A DNA stretch of 64,000 nucleotides from Aquabacterium lacunae. GTDB lineage: Bacteria > Pseudomonadota > Gammaproteobacteria > Burkholderiales > Burkholderiaceae_C. Below are positions 29,166 through 38,735 of the stretch, piece by piece (position 1 is the first letter of the stretch; each line of letters opens with the position of its first letter). The notes below the pieces were generated by a model. That model was not told the DNA's origin. It did not search any database and was given only the letters and a program-made list of their open reading frames with translations. The translations under genes were made by a program, and so were the position numbers. The DNA lies in NCBI RefSeq assembly GCF_004310865.1, contig NZ_SIXI01000001.1, positions 310,001 to 374,000 of the forward strand, read 5' to 3'.

Positions 29166-30014
29166 TCAGGAGGGCTGGTAGGCCAGACGCACGTAGACCG
29201 GCGCGAAAGCCTCGGCCTGCGTGATCTCGAGCAAGCGCTCCTTGGTCAACTCGAGCATCGCGATGAAGGTGACCACCATGACGGGTGCGCCTCGGCTCAC
29301 GTCGAACAGGTCCTGGAACTCGACGAACTTGCGGCCTTGCAGGGTGCGCAGCACGATGGACATGTGCTCGCGCACCGACAACTCTTCTCGGGAGATGGTG
29401 TGGTGGGTGTGCAGCTTGGCGCGCTTGAGGATGTCCATCCACGCCTCGCGAAGTTCGACCACCGCCACATCGGGGTGGCGCACGCGCTCACCGGGCTCGG
29501 CATGGATCTGCACTCGCCGGAAATCACGACCCAGCAGCGGCACCTGGTCAAGCTTGTGCGCGGCAGACTTCATCTGCTCGTACTCGATCAGGCGACGCAC
29601 CAGCTCGGCACGCGGGTCTTCGGCCTCTTCGCCCGCCTCGGTCTTCTTGGGGGGCAGCAGCATCCGCGACTTGATCTCGATGAGCATGGCTGCCATCAGG
29701 AGATAGTCGGACGCCAGTTCGAGGTTCGACTTGCGGATCTGGTCGACATACGCCAGGTACTGGCGCGTGACGTCGGCCAGCGGGATGTCGAGGATGTTGA
29801 AGTTCTGCTTGCGGATCAGGTAGAGCAGCAAGTCCAGGGGGCCTTCAAAAGCCTCCAGGAACACCTCCAGCGCGTCTGGAGGGATGTAGAGATCGGTCGG
29901 GAAATTGAACAGGGGCTCGCCGTACAGGCGCGCAATGGCCACATGGTCGACGACCGCTGGCAGCCCATGGTCGTCGAGGAGGGCCTCAGGCCCTTCGTCG
30001 ATCCGACCGCTCAC
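29166..30014 (-). CDS. scpA: Segregation and condensation protein A
   Basis: A 282-residue kleisin that bridges SMC heads in the chromosome condensation complex. I place the start at GTG 30014, 5 nt after the DUF3460 stop with AAGGG 9 nt upstream; the longer frame overlaps the DUF3460 gene. Family hallmark: FLEAFEGPLDLLLYLIRKQNFNILDIPLADVT with DYLLMAAMLIEIKSRMLLP. The C-terminal winged-helix part (FQDLFDVSRGAPVMVVTFIAMLELTK) is also present. scpB is not in the window. Tightly linked to DUF3460, an arrangement usual in Burkholderiales. Confidence 0.93.
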   Translation of the reverse strand: MSGRIDEGPEALLDDHGLPAVVDHVAIARLYGEPLFNFPTDLYIPPDALEVFLEAFEGPLDLLLYLIRKQNFNILDIPLADVTRQYLAYVDQIRKSNLELASDYLLMAAMLIEIKSRMLLPPKKTEAGEEAEDPRAELVRRLIEYEQMKSAAHKLDQVPLLGRDFRRVQIHAEPGERVRHPDVAVVELREAWMDILKRAKLHTHHTISREELSVREHMSIVLRTLQGRKFVEFQDLFDVSRGAPVMVVTFIAMLELTKERLLEITQAEAFAPVYVRLAYQPS

Positions 30015-30019
30015 AGGGC

Positions 30020-30220
30020 TCAGCCCTTGGTGTGATAGACGTAAGGCTGCTGAGCCACGCGCGCGGCGCGCTGCTCGGCCTGGGCCTGGCGGTCCACCTG
30101 CTTGTCCCACAGCAGAGCGCGGCCCTGGCGTTGACGCTCTTCGAGCTGCGGGTCGCGCTGCTTGAGGCTGTCGATGAACTGGGTGACGTCAGACTTGTAG
30201 GGTTTCCAGAACAGAGGCAT
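30020..30220 (-). CDS. DUF3460 family small protein
   Basis: A 66-residue soluble protein beginning MPLFWKPYKSDVTQFIDSLK, the recognisable DUF3460 opening, followed by a Gln/Arg/Glu-rich helix (PQLEERQRQGRALLWDKQVDR) and the ending YVYHTKG. I chose the internal Met at 30220 because the upstream in-frame residues are not family-like. It is upstream of scpA with a 5-nt gap and is presumably co-translated with it. Function unknown. Confidence 0.85.
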   Translation of the reverse strand: MPLFWKPYKSDVTQFIDSLKQRDPQLEERQRQGRALLWDKQVDRQAQAEQRAARVAQQPYVYHTKG

Positions 30221-30307
30221 GGTGATGCTTTCGATGGGGTTGGCCGGGGCAGAAGGCTCTGCCGGCCCAGCCGACATTTTATCGGCATGGCCCGGCGGTG
30301 GTGAACC

Positions 30308-30982
30308 TCAGACCTCTTTCATCTCGAGCAGCTTGCCGCGGCGCACGAAATCGTTGGGTTGCCCCACCACCCACTTGGACAACTCGTCGAGCACGGTGGT
30401 GCTGACCTGCGAGGCCTCGAACTCCACCGTCCAGCGGGCCAGCCCCTCCAGGTTGTTCACCTGGAACTGCAGGCGGGCTTCGTCGTGCAGAGGCTTGAGC
30501 TTGATGCCGGCGATCACGTCGGCCACGAACTCGTAACGCACCTCCAGCAGCTTGCCGGTTTCGGGCTGCAGGATGCGCTCGGGCTGGTAGCGGATGCCGG
30601 CCTGGTTCAGTCGAGCTTCCAGCTTTTCCATCTCGGGCAGGAAATCGCGCTTGAGGTGCACGGACTGGCCTTCGCCCACCGTGGCATACAGCGCCACATG
30701 GTCGGTCAGGTCCTGGTCGACCGACAGGCCCTTCTTGCGCACATCGGCGCGGAAGTTGCGCATGGGCTGCCCCTGGATGGCCAGCTTGGTGTCGATCAGG
30801 TAACGGCCCCGCGGCACAGGCAGCAGGGTGTTGAGCTGTTTGGACAGGTCGACCCAGTAGCGAAACACCGCCAGACAGGCCTTTTCGACCTCGGCGTGAC
30901 GCGCCTGACGGTCGGCATGGCTCAGGTGCTGGGTCTGACGCAACTGATCGGCCTGCTGCCGAAGGTTGTCCAGGAAACTCAC
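30308..30982 (-). CDS. Conserved-type hypothetical protein (224 aa)
   Basis: I place the start at GTG 30982, which has GGAGGA three nt upstream and gives a protein beginning (V)SFLDNLRQQADQLRQTQ. Residues 1-~60 are helical and charged (LSHADRQARHAEVEKACLAVFRYWVDLSKQLN). The middle contains a mixed strand/helix domain with GRYLIDTKLAIQGQPMRNFRADVRKKG. The end has EGLARWTVEFEASQVSTTVLDELSKWVVG. There is no signal peptide, TM helix or metal motif. I have seen proteins of this shape annotated only as hypothetical in Burkholderiales and assign no function. Confidence 0.7.
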   Translation of the reverse strand: MSFLDNLRQQADQLRQTQHLSHADRQARHAEVEKACLAVFRYWVDLSKQLNTLLPVPRGRYLIDTKLAIQGQPMRNFRADVRKKGLSVDQDLTDHVALYATVGEGQSVHLKRDFLPEMEKLEARLNQAGIRYQPERILQPETGKLLEVRYEFVADVIAGIKLKPLHDEARLQFQVNNLEGLARWTVEFEASQVSTTVLDELSKWVVGQPNDFVRRGKLLEMKEV

Positions 30983-31045
30983 AGGTCCTCCGTTGTGTGA
31001 AATTCTGAAACTGCAGGGCGCAAGCATAGCCCCACAATCTCGGGC

Positions 31046-32053
31046 ATGAAAGAGATCGAGCTGAAGTTTCAGGTGCCTGATTCGGCACTTTCCGGTGTGA
31101 ATGAAGCCCTGCAGGCCCTGGGCCGCGCACCGGCCATCCCCATGCACGCGGCCTATTTCGACACGGCCGACCACGCCCTGGCCCGGCAGCGCTGTGCCTG
31201 GCGGGTGCGGCGTGAAGGCGACGACTGGGTGCAGACCTACAAAGGCCTGGGGGCCGACGCCATGACCCGCGTGGAAGAAAACTGCCCCCTGCCCGCCCCC
31301 GCCGATGGCCGTCCCGCCCCGGTGCTGGCCGCCCACAGCCCTGAGGTGCAGCAGGCTCTGCGACGCGCGCTGAACTGGCCTGAGCAGGCCGGCACGCCAC
31401 CAGCGGCCCTGGTGACGGTGTACGACACCCGCTTCGAGCGCCATGTGCGCACCCTGGACCACGCCCTGGGCCGCGTGGCCGTGTGCCTGGACCTGGGCGC
31501 CATCGAGGCCGGCGCAGCACGCGAGCGCCTGCAGGAGCTGGAGTTCGAGCTGATCGACGGCCAGCCCCAGGCGCTGTTGTCACTGGCCATGGGCTGGGTG
31601 CAGGCCCACGGGCTGTGGCTGGACGTGCAATCGAAGGCCATGAAAGGCACCCGCCTGGCCGCCCAGGTGCAGTCGGCGGCATCGGATGCCAATGCAAGCA
31701 GACAGGTCCAGCGAGCCTGCCAACCGGTGCCGCTGCCTGCCGTGGTGCAGACCCCTCGTGCGCACCTGTCGGCCCTGCTGGACACCTGCGCGGGCAACTG
31801 GGCCGAACTGGCCACCCCGCGCGCAGGCTGGGCAGATGCCCTGGCGCTGTGGCGCCAGGCCCACCCCCGGGTCAGCCAGGCCCTGGCCGGCACGCCACTG
31901 GGCAACAGCCCGCAATGGCAGGCGCTGGACCAGGCCCTTCAGGCGGCCCTGGACGAGCCCGACACCGCCGAGCGTGCGGCCGAGCTGGCCACCAGCGCCG
32001 CGCCCACGGGTTGGGCGCTGGCCGTGCTGAGCCACTTGCAGACGCTGAACTGA
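31046..32053 (+). CDS. CYTH domain protein (inorganic triphosphatase-like)
   Basis: A 335-residue protein. Residues 1-~200 are a CYTH domain: the N-terminal EIELKF (ExExK) signature, paired basic residues in QRCAWRVRREGDDWVQTYKG, the acidic ELEFELIDG strand and a late K (SKAMKGTRLA). CYTH tunnel enzymes hydrolyse triphosphates or cyclise ATP. Bacterial YgiF-type members are tripolyphosphatases with a C-terminal CHAD domain. Here residues ~230-335 are Ala/Leu-rich and helical but lack clear CHAD His residues, so a degenerate CHAD is possible. The start ATG is 63 nt from the divergent hypothetical gene. Confidence 0.8.
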   Translation: MKEIELKFQVPDSALSGVNEALQALGRAPAIPMHAAYFDTADHALARQRCAWRVRREGDDWVQTYKGLGADAMTRVEENCPLPAPADGRPAPVLAAHSPEVQQALRRALNWPEQAGTPPAALVTVYDTRFERHVRTLDHALGRVAVCLDLGAIEAGAARERLQELEFELIDGQPQALLSLAMGWVQAHGLWLDVQSKAMKGTRLAAQVQSAASDANASRQVQRACQPVPLPAVVQTPRAHLSALLDTCAGNWAELATPRAGWADALALWRQAHPRVSQALAGTPLGNSPQWQALDQALQAALDEPDTAERAAELATSAAPTGWALAVLSHLQTLN

Positions 32054-32114
32054 GCCGCACGGTTGCCGCGCCAGCGCGCGGCTGCGACGCCCCCTCAGGC
32101 AAGGGGGCACGCCA

Positions 32115-32152
32115 CAGCGCCCCTTCAAACAAGGGCTGCGTCCGCTTTTTTC
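32115..32152 (+). terminator. Possible weak terminator after CYTH gene
   Basis: AGCGCCCCTT and AAGGGCTGCG pair imperfectly over CAAAC, followed after a few bases by TTTTTT (32146-32151). The U-tract is displaced from the stem, so confidence is limited. A second hairpin, GCCCCCT/AGGGGGC, lies just before it. Confidence 0.4.
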
Positions 32153-32221
32153 ACTATCTAGAATCGCGCCACTTCGGGCGGGGGAGTTGACCGCCCCATC
32201 GTTCTTCGACCGAGGACCCGC

Positions 32222-32848
32222 ATGGCGCCCAACCACCCTTCACACACCACCGACACCTCCAGGCGACAGGCCGTGATCGCCGGTCTTGGCTTGCTGGGCA
32301 GCGTGGCCGCAGGCACCCTGCCGGCCACCGCACGGGCCCAGAACACCGCCACACGCTTTGCCAACTACGTGCGCCTGGGCAACACCGAGTTGCTGCTCAA
32401 CGGCAAAGGCACCCGCACCAAGATGTTCGTGAAGGTGTACGACATGGCCCTGTACACACCGCGCAGGGTTCAGTCGGCCTCGCAGCTGCTGGCCATGCCA
32501 GGGCCCAAACGCCTGAGCATGGTCAGCTTGCGCGCCCTGAAAACCGCCGACATCGGCCTCATGTTCATCAAGGGCATGAAGGCCAATTGCGAGCCTGATG
32601 TGATCGCCCGCTACACCACCACGGTGTCGGACCTGATCCAGATCTTTTCCTACCGCTCGGTGATGGACGCGGGGGTGAACTTCTCGATGGACTTCGAGCC
32701 TGGCAAAGGCACGGCCTTCGTGTTCAATGGCCAGCAGGTGGCCGAGCGCGTGGGCGACGACGAGTTTTTCGCCAATGCCCTGAGGATCTGGTTCGGGCGC
32801 GACCCGGCCGACCCGGAGCTGTCACAGGCCCTGCTGGGCAAGGCCTGA
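32222..32848 (+). CDS. Chalcone isomerase-like secreted protein
   Basis: A 208-residue protein with an N-terminal twin-arginine-like signal (TSRRQAVIAGLGLLGSV, cleavage after ARA around residue 39). The body matches the bacterial chalcone-isomerase-like fold (Chalcone_3 type): VRLGNTELLLNGKGTRTKMFVKVYDMALYTPR, then a helix-rich middle and FEPGKGTAFVFNGQQVAERVGDDEFFANALRIWFG. Bacterial members bind fatty-acid-like ligands or are of unknown role, so flavonoid isomerisation should not be assumed. The exported location differs from the plant enzymes. Confidence 0.82.
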   Translation: MAPNHPSHTTDTSRRQAVIAGLGLLGSVAAGTLPATARAQNTATRFANYVRLGNTELLLNGKGTRTKMFVKVYDMALYTPRRVQSASQLLAMPGPKRLSMVSLRALKTADIGLMFIKGMKANCEPDVIARYTTTVSDLIQIFSYRSVMDAGVNFSMDFEPGKGTAFVFNGQQVAERVGDDEFFANALRIWFGRDPADPELSQALLGKA

Positions 32849-32903
32849 CGCCAGGGCCCGAGCCGCAAGGCTGGGCTCCAGCGCCAAGGCCTGCACCCGC
32901 ACT

Positions 32904-34979
32904 TCAGCGGATGCGCATGCCCGGCTCGGCGCCGGGGAAGGGTTCGAGCACGTACACGCCCGGGTTGGCCTTTTCGTCGGCGTGCGAGGCGGCCAGCACC
33001 ATGCCTTCGCTGATGCCGAACTTCATCTTGCGCGGCGCCAGGTTGGCCACCAGCACCGTCAGCTTGCCGATCAGCTGCTCAGGCTGGTAGGCCTCCTTGA
33101 TGCCGCTGAACACATTGCGGTGGCGGCCTTCACCCGCGTCCAGGGTCAAGCGCAGCAGCTTGGTGCTGCCTTCCACGTGCTCGGCATTCACGATCCTGGC
33201 GATGCGCAAATCGACCTTGACGAAGTCGTCGATGGTGATGGTGGGGGCGATGTCCTCACCGCCGGGTTTCGGTGCCTCGACCACGGGTGCGGGCGGCGGC
33301 TCGAACAGGGCATCGAGCATCTTCACGTCCACGCGCTGCATCAGATGCTGGTAGGCGCCGATGGTGTGCTCGCCCAGCAGCTGTTCGGCGCTGGCAAAGG
33401 TCATGGGCTCGACCTTCAGGAAAGCCTCGACGTTGGCGGCCACCGCGGGCAGCACGGGCTTGAGGTAGATGCTCAGCAGGCGGAAGGCCTCGATGCACAC
33501 GGTGCAGACCTCCTGCAGGCGGGCATCGGCCCCCTCTTGCTTGGCCAGCTCCCAGGGCTTGTTGGCATCGACGTATTCGTTCACGCGGTCGGCCAGCAGC
33601 ATGATCTCGCGCAGCACCTTGCCCAGCTCGCGCGCCTCATACAGCTCGACCAGGCCGGCGCGGCCCGCTTGCAGGGTGGCCAGCAAGGCCTGGCCCTCGT
33701 CGCCGAGGGCGGCCGTGGTGCGGCCTTCAAAGCGCTTGGCCAGGAAGCCTGCGGCACGGCTGGCGATGTTGACGAACTTGCCCACCAGGTCAGAGTTGAC
33801 CCTGGCCATGAAGTCGTCCTTGTTGAAGTCGATGTCTTCGACGTTGGCGTTCAGCTTGGCCGCAATGTAGTAACGCAGCCATTCCGGGTTCATGCCCAGG
33901 CTCAGGTACTTCAGGGGGTCGAGGCCGGTGCCGCGGCTCTTGGACATCTTCTCGCCATTGTTCACGGTCATGAAGCCGTGCACGTTGACCTGGTTCGGCA
34001 GCTTGCGGCCGCTGAACTGCAGCATCGCGGGCCAGAACAGGGTGTGGAAGTAGGTGATGTCCTTGCCGATGAAGTGCACCTGCTCCACGGCCGGATCGGC
34101 CATGAACTCTTCGAAGCTGCGGGCTTCGCCGTACTTGGCTTTCGGGCCACCAGCCGAGAAGTAGCTCTTGAGCGAGGCCAGGTAACCAATGGGCGCGTCC
34201 AGCCACACGTAGAAGTACTTGCCGGGCGCGCCGGGGATCTCGATGCCGAAGTACGGCGCATCGCGGCTGATGTCCCAGTCACCCAATCCACCTTCGCCGT
34301 TTTCATCCTTGGTGAACCACTCCTTGATCTTCTTGCTGACGGCCGGCTGCAGCTTGCCGTCTTGCGTCCACTGCTCCAGGAAGCTCAGGCAGCGCGGGTC
34401 GGACAGCTTGAAGAAATAGTGATCGGAAGTCTTGAGCACCGGGGTGGCGCCCGACAGGGCCGAGTACGGGTTCTTCAGTTCGGTGGGCGCATACACGGCG
34501 CCGCACACCTCGCAGGAATCGCCGTACTGGTCTTTCGCGCCACACTTGGGGCATTCGCCCTTGATGAAGCGGTCGGCCAGGAACATGCCCTTTTCGGGGT
34601 CGAAGAACTGCTCGATGGGCCGAACGTCGATCAGGCCCTGGTCTTTCAGGGCCAGGTAGATGCTTTGCGCCAGCGCGTGGTTCTCGGGGCTGTCGGTGCT
34701 CGACCAGTGGTCGAAACTGATGTGAAAGCCATCCAGATAAGGTTTGCGGCCCGCGGCGATGTCGGCCACGAACTGCTGCGGCGTCTTGCCCACCTTCTGG
34801 GCCGCGATCATGATGGGTGCGCCGTGCGCGTCGTCAGCCCCCACGAAATGCACCTGATGCCCCTGCATGCGCTGGAAACGCACCCAGATGTCGGCCTGGA
34901 TGTATTCCATGATGTGGCCAATGTGGAAGTGGCCATTGGCATAGGGCAGTGCCGTGGTGACGAAAAGCTGACGGGGCAT
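32904..34979 (-). CDS. metG: Methionine-tRNA ligase
   Basis: A 691-residue class I synthetase charging tRNA-Met. The start at 34979 gives [16 protein letters not shown]; upstream frame sequence overlaps the divergent apbC promoter region. The HIGH motif is HIGH in [10 protein letters not shown]. The Cys4 zinc knuckle is [17 protein letters not shown]. The KMSKS loop is [11 protein letters not shown]. The C-terminal ~110 residues are an EMAPII-like tRNA-binding OB domain (VDLRIARIV to ENPGV-type ending). The normal dimeric form is expected. It is convergent with the chalcone-isomerase-like gene. Confidence 0.97.
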   Translation of the reverse strand: MPRQLFVTTALPYANGHFHIGHIMEYIQADIWVRFQRMQGHQVHFVGADDAHGAPIMIAAQKVGKTPQQFVADIAAGRKPYLDGFHISFDHWSSTDSPENHALAQSIYLALKDQGLIDVRPIEQFFDPEKGMFLADRFIKGECPKCGAKDQYGDSCEVCGAVYAPTELKNPYSALSGATPVLKTSDHYFFKLSDPRCLSFLEQWTQDGKLQPAVSKKIKEWFTKDENGEGGLGDWDISRDAPYFGIEIPGAPGKYFYVWLDAPIGYLASLKSYFSAGGPKAKYGEARSFEEFMADPAVEQVHFIGKDITYFHTLFWPAMLQFSGRKLPNQVNVHGFMTVNNGEKMSKSRGTGLDPLKYLSLGMNPEWLRYYIAAKLNANVEDIDFNKDDFMARVNSDLVGKFVNIASRAAGFLAKRFEGRTTAALGDEGQALLATLQAGRAGLVELYEARELGKVLREIMLLADRVNEYVDANKPWELAKQEGADARLQEVCTVCIEAFRLLSIYLKPVLPAVAANVEAFLKVEPMTFASAEQLLGEHTIGAYQHLMQRVDVKMLDALFEPPPAPVVEAPKPGGEDIAPTITIDDFVKVDLRIARIVNAEHVEGSTKLLRLTLDAGEGRHRNVFSGIKEAYQPEQLIGKLTVLVANLAPRKMKFGISEGMVLAASHADEKANPGVYVLEPFPGAEPGMRIR

Positions 34980-35097
34980 GGTGTGAAGCTCGGATGGGCA
35001 GACCCGAGATTTTAAGTGCGGCACACTTACGCCTGCGCGTCCTTTGGACCTTCCCTGCGCCCCTTGAAGCCCACGGCCTGCCGCCAGCACCCTCCCC

Positions 35098-36228
35098 ATG
35101 AGCCTTTCCAGCCCCCCGAACGCCCTCGAAACCGCCGCCCTGGGTGCCTTGCGCGCCCTGATCGACCCCCTGACCGGCCAGGACTGGGTAACAGGCCGGC
35201 AGCTGCAACAGCTGAAGGTGGGCTCCGATGGCGTGGCCCAGTTGCAGATCACCCTGGGCTACCCGGCAAAAAGCCTGTGGCCGCAGCTGGTCGAGCAAGT
35301 GAAAACCAGCCTGGCCGCCGTGCCCGGCATCCAGGGCGTGAAGGTGCAGTTCAGCACCCGCATCACGGCCCGCGCCGTGCCTGTGGGGCAAACCACGCTG
35401 CCTGGCGCCAAGAACCTGATCGCCGTGGCTTCGGGCAAGGGCGGCGTGGGCAAGAGCACCACCGCCATCAACCTGGCCCTGGCCCTGTCGGCCGAAGGCG
35501 CCCGCGTGGGCCTGCTGGACGCCGACATCTACGGCCCCAGCCAACCCCTGATGACCGGCCTGAGCGGCAAGCCCGACAGCCCCGATGGCAAGACCATCAC
35601 CCCGCCCGAGGCCTTTGGCCTGCAGGTGATGTCCATGGGTCTGCTGGTGTCGGAAGACAAGGCCACCATCTGGCGCGGCCCCATGGCCAGCCAGGCCTTC
35701 GACCAGCTGCTGCGCCTGTCGAACTGGGGTGAGCCTGACCAGCCGCTCGATTACCTGGTGGTCGACCTGCCCCCGGGCACCGGCGACATCCACCTGAGCA
35801 TCACCCAGCGCGCGCCCCTCACGGCCGCCGTGATCGTGACCACGCCGCAAGACATCGCCCTGCTCGATGCCCGCAAGGGCCTGAAAATGTTCGAGCGGGT
35901 GAACACCCCGGTGCTGGGCATCATCGAGAACATGGCCGTGTTCCACTGCCCGAACTGTGGCCACGAGGCCCACATCTTCGGCCAGCATGGCGGCCAGAAG
36001 CTGGCCAGCGAGGGCGATGTGCCCCTGCTGGGCTCGCTGCCACTGGACCTGAAGATCCGCGAGCAGGCCGATTCGGGCCAGCCCACCGTGGTGTCCGACC
36101 CCGACAGCGCCGCCGCCGGCCTGTACCGCGCCGTGGCCCACCAGGTGGCGGCCCGCCTGAGCCTGCTGCCCAAGGATTACTCGTCGAAAATGCCTGGCGT
36201 GAGCGTGGTGACTCCGCCGAGCGCCTGA
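35098..36228 (+). CDS. apbC: Iron-sulphur cluster carrier protein ApbC/Mrp
   Basis: A 376-residue P-loop ATPase that carries and transfers [4Fe-4S] clusters. Residues 1-~90 are the MIP18-like (DUF59) domain. Walker A is [15 protein letters not shown], the deviant type. Other motifs are [26 protein letters not shown] and the cluster-binding CPNC ([14 protein letters not shown]). Length is normal. It is divergent from metG, a pairing seen widely in Proteobacteria. Confidence 0.95.
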   Translation: MSLSSPPNALETAALGALRALIDPLTGQDWVTGRQLQQLKVGSDGVAQLQITLGYPAKSLWPQLVEQVKTSLAAVPGIQGVKVQFSTRITARAVPVGQTTLPGAKNLIAVASGKGGVGKSTTAINLALALSAEGARVGLLDADIYGPSQPLMTGLSGKPDSPDGKTITPPEAFGLQVMSMGLLVSEDKATIWRGPMASQAFDQLLRLSNWGEPDQPLDYLVVDLPPGTGDIHLSITQRAPLTAAVIVTTPQDIALLDARKGLKMFERVNTPVLGIIENMAVFHCPNCGHEAHIFGQHGGQKLASEGDVPLLGSLPLDLKIREQADSGQPTVVSDPDSAAAGLYRAVAHQVAARLSLLPKDYSSKMPGVSVVTPPSA

Positions 36229-36345
36229 GGCCGCGGCTGGATCGTCCTCAACGTCGCGCCGCCGACACGTCTGACCGCGAACAGCCCCTCTCTCTGCGCC
36301 CGCCCGCACCAGGCAGGCGCAGAATCAACGGAACACTCACCCAAG

Positions 36346-38634
36346 ATGTCCGTGACGAACACCGACCCCTGGTTCGACCTGGTGCCCCTGGCCATGGCCG
36401 AGTTCGAAGAACAAGGCCTCTGGCTGCGCCACAACGCGGCGTTCACGCGCATGACCGGTCTCAACCCCGAGCCGGGCACGCACGTGGCCACCCTGCCCGC
36501 GGCCCTGCAACAGCTGGTGGGCTGGGACAGCCCGGTGGCGCTGCTGGGCCTGCGCCCGGGTGACGCGCCGCTGCCCACGCGCACCGGCTGGTCCAAGGCG
36601 GGGCACCCCGCACGCAGCCTGCGTGCAGACGTGCACGCCCAGCCGGGTGCCGAAGGCAGCCAGCGCCGCTTCCTGTGTGTGCTGCAGGCCGCCGTGGCCA
36701 CGCCGCCAGCACCATCCAGCGCGGGCGCACCACCGCGTCCTGCAGAGGGTGCCGAAGGTCAGCCCCTGGCGCACGCCTCGGACAGCGAAGCCCTGCTGCG
36801 CGAGCTCACCATGATCCTGGAAAGCTCCCCGGCCGGCATTGCCTACCTGCGGGGCAACACCCTGGTGCGCTGCAACCGGCGCTTCGAACGCATGCTGGGC
36901 ATGGCCGGCACCACGCTCACCAACATGAGCCTGGACACCCTGCTCAACCACGACGCACGCATCCGCCGTTTCGCCGCCGATTTCGTGCCCCGTCTGCAGG
37001 CCGAAGGCCAGTTCGAACGCGAACTCGAAATCCTGGTGCCCGGCCTGCCCACGCTCTGGTACACGCTCACGGTCAAGCGCATCGGTGACGTCAACGGCCC
37101 GCTGGAAGCCATTGCCGTGCTGTCCGACACCAGCCGCATCCGCAAACAGACCATCCGCCTCGAGGCCATGGAGCGCGACCTGGCCCAGCAGGCCGACCGC
37201 ACGCGTGCCATCCTCGACTCGGTGTTCGTGGGCATCGTCACCATCGACCCCAACGGCATCAGCTGGATGAACCGCTCGGCGCGGCGCATGTTCGCCGGCG
37301 ACCTGTCCGACTTCGTGGGCAAACCGCTGGCCACCGTGGCCACGCACGACATCGACCACCCCTTCCGCATCACCGACTACCTCGACACCCTGCAAGACGG
37401 CCAGTCGCACACCTTCGAATGCCAGGTGATGGCCCGTGACGGCCGCGTCTTCTGGGTGGTGGGCAATGCCGTGGTGATCGATGTCGAATCGACCCACCGG
37501 CAGGTCACCTACGCACTGCTGGACATCGACCGTCGCCGCCAGGCCGAAGCCCGTTCGGCCGAGGCCGAAGCCCGGCTGAAGCGCATCATCGAGATGGCGC
37601 CCATGGCCATCACGGTGCACGAAGCCGGCAGCCTCAAGCTGCTGCAGGCCAACCAGAGCGCCGCCAGCTTCATGCAGCGCGATGCGGGCCAGGCCGTGGG
37701 GCAATCGCTCAACGAGATCTACCCCGAAGCCCGAGCCCGCCTGCTGGGCCTGGAAATGAACTCGGCACTCGATGCCCAGCACGCGGTCCAGAAAGAGCAC
37801 CGCATCGAAGGCAGCACCCGTGGCACCGCCCAGATCTGGGACGTGAACTACCTGCCGCTGCAGGGCGACGGCGACACGCCCGACCAGGTGCTGATGGTGG
37901 CCTCGGACATCACCGAGCAGCGGGCCGCTGAAAACGCGCGCCTGGAAGCGGCCATCACCCAGCGCGAAATGCTGGTCAAAGAGGTGCACCACCGCATCAA
38001 GAACAACCTGCAGGGCGTGGCCGGCCTGCTGCAGCAGATCGCCGCACGCAAGCCAGAAGTGGCGCCCGCCATTGCCGAAGTGGTGGGGCAGGTGCAGGCC
38101 ATTGCCCAGGTGTACGGCCTGCAGGTGGGCACCGGCGGCCCGCTTCGACTGGACAGCGTGGTCTCGGCCATTGCCGGCTCGGTGCAGAAAACCTTCGGTC
38201 GACAGATCGACCACGGCCAACCCGAAGCCACGCGGGTGCCCTGGCTGCTGCCCGAGGCCGAATCCATCCCGATTGCACTGTGTCTGAACGAATTGCTGAC
38301 CAACGCGCACAAGCACAGCCCGCAGGCGCCTGCCGGTCAAGCCCTGCCTCTGCACTGTGAGCTGCAGTGCGACGAACAGGGTGCCCAGATCTGCATCCGC
38401 AACCCGGGGCAACTGCCCGAAGGCTTCAGCGTGGACCAGATCCGGGGCGGAGTGTCGGGCCTGGGGTTGGTGCGCGCGTTGATGCCCCGGCGCAGTTCGC
38501 GCATCCAGATGCGGCAGGATGGCAACTGGGTGGTGACGGTGCTGCAACTGACCCCACCGGGTATCGTGCAGGGGGAGCCCCCCGCAACCCTGGGTGAGCC
38601 CACTGGTCAACAGTACGCGCTTTGGCCACAATAA
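36346..38634 (+). CDS. PAS-domain sensor kinase, HisKA_2 type
   Basis: A 762-residue cytoplasmic kinase with no membrane helix. At least three or four PAS-like regions lie before residue ~530 (e.g. ILESSPAGIAYLRGNTLVRCNRRFERMLG; ILDSVFVGIVTIDPNGISWMNRSARRMF; IIEMAPMAITVHEAGSLKLLQANQS). The transmitter starts EMLVKEVHHRIKNNLQGV, with phospho-acceptor at H548/H549, the HisKA_2 signature. An HATPase follows (LCLNELLTNAHKHS, RGGVSGLGLV). HisKA_2 kinases frequently pair with ANTAR regulators, and the next gene is one. No target system is adjacent. Confidence 0.85.
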   Translation: MSVTNTDPWFDLVPLAMAEFEEQGLWLRHNAAFTRMTGLNPEPGTHVATLPAALQQLVGWDSPVALLGLRPGDAPLPTRTGWSKAGHPARSLRADVHAQPGAEGSQRRFLCVLQAAVATPPAPSSAGAPPRPAEGAEGQPLAHASDSEALLRELTMILESSPAGIAYLRGNTLVRCNRRFERMLGMAGTTLTNMSLDTLLNHDARIRRFAADFVPRLQAEGQFERELEILVPGLPTLWYTLTVKRIGDVNGPLEAIAVLSDTSRIRKQTIRLEAMERDLAQQADRTRAILDSVFVGIVTIDPNGISWMNRSARRMFAGDLSDFVGKPLATVATHDIDHPFRITDYLDTLQDGQSHTFECQVMARDGRVFWVVGNAVVIDVESTHRQVTYALLDIDRRRQAEARSAEAEARLKRIIEMAPMAITVHEAGSLKLLQANQSAASFMQRDAGQAVGQSLNEIYPEARARLLGLEMNSALDAQHAVQKEHRIEGSTRGTAQIWDVNYLPLQGDGDTPDQVLMVASDITEQRAAENARLEAAITQREMLVKEVHHRIKNNLQGVAGLLQQIAARKPEVAPAIAEVVGQVQAIAQVYGLQVGTGGPLRLDSVVSAIAGSVQKTFGRQIDHGQPEATRVPWLLPEAESIPIALCLNELLTNAHKHSPQAPAGQALPLHCELQCDEQGAQICIRNPGQLPEGFSVDQIRGGVSGLGLVRALMPRRSSRIQMRQDGNWVVTVLQLTPPGIVQGEPPATLGEPTGQQYALWPQ

Positions 38635-38735
38635 GGAACTCAGGCGCCGCTCCCCAGAGAAAATGAGCCGCGTTAAACTATAACGTTTCAACCAGGTGGT
38701 GCGTCTCGCGAGCACCGCACGACGTCCCCATCGAC

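Noticed and set aside
32982-35015. Long plus-strand frame opposite metG (about 677 codons)
   Set aside because: It is antisense to metG, which has HIGH, KMSKS and the zinc knuckle. The shadow has no domain character.
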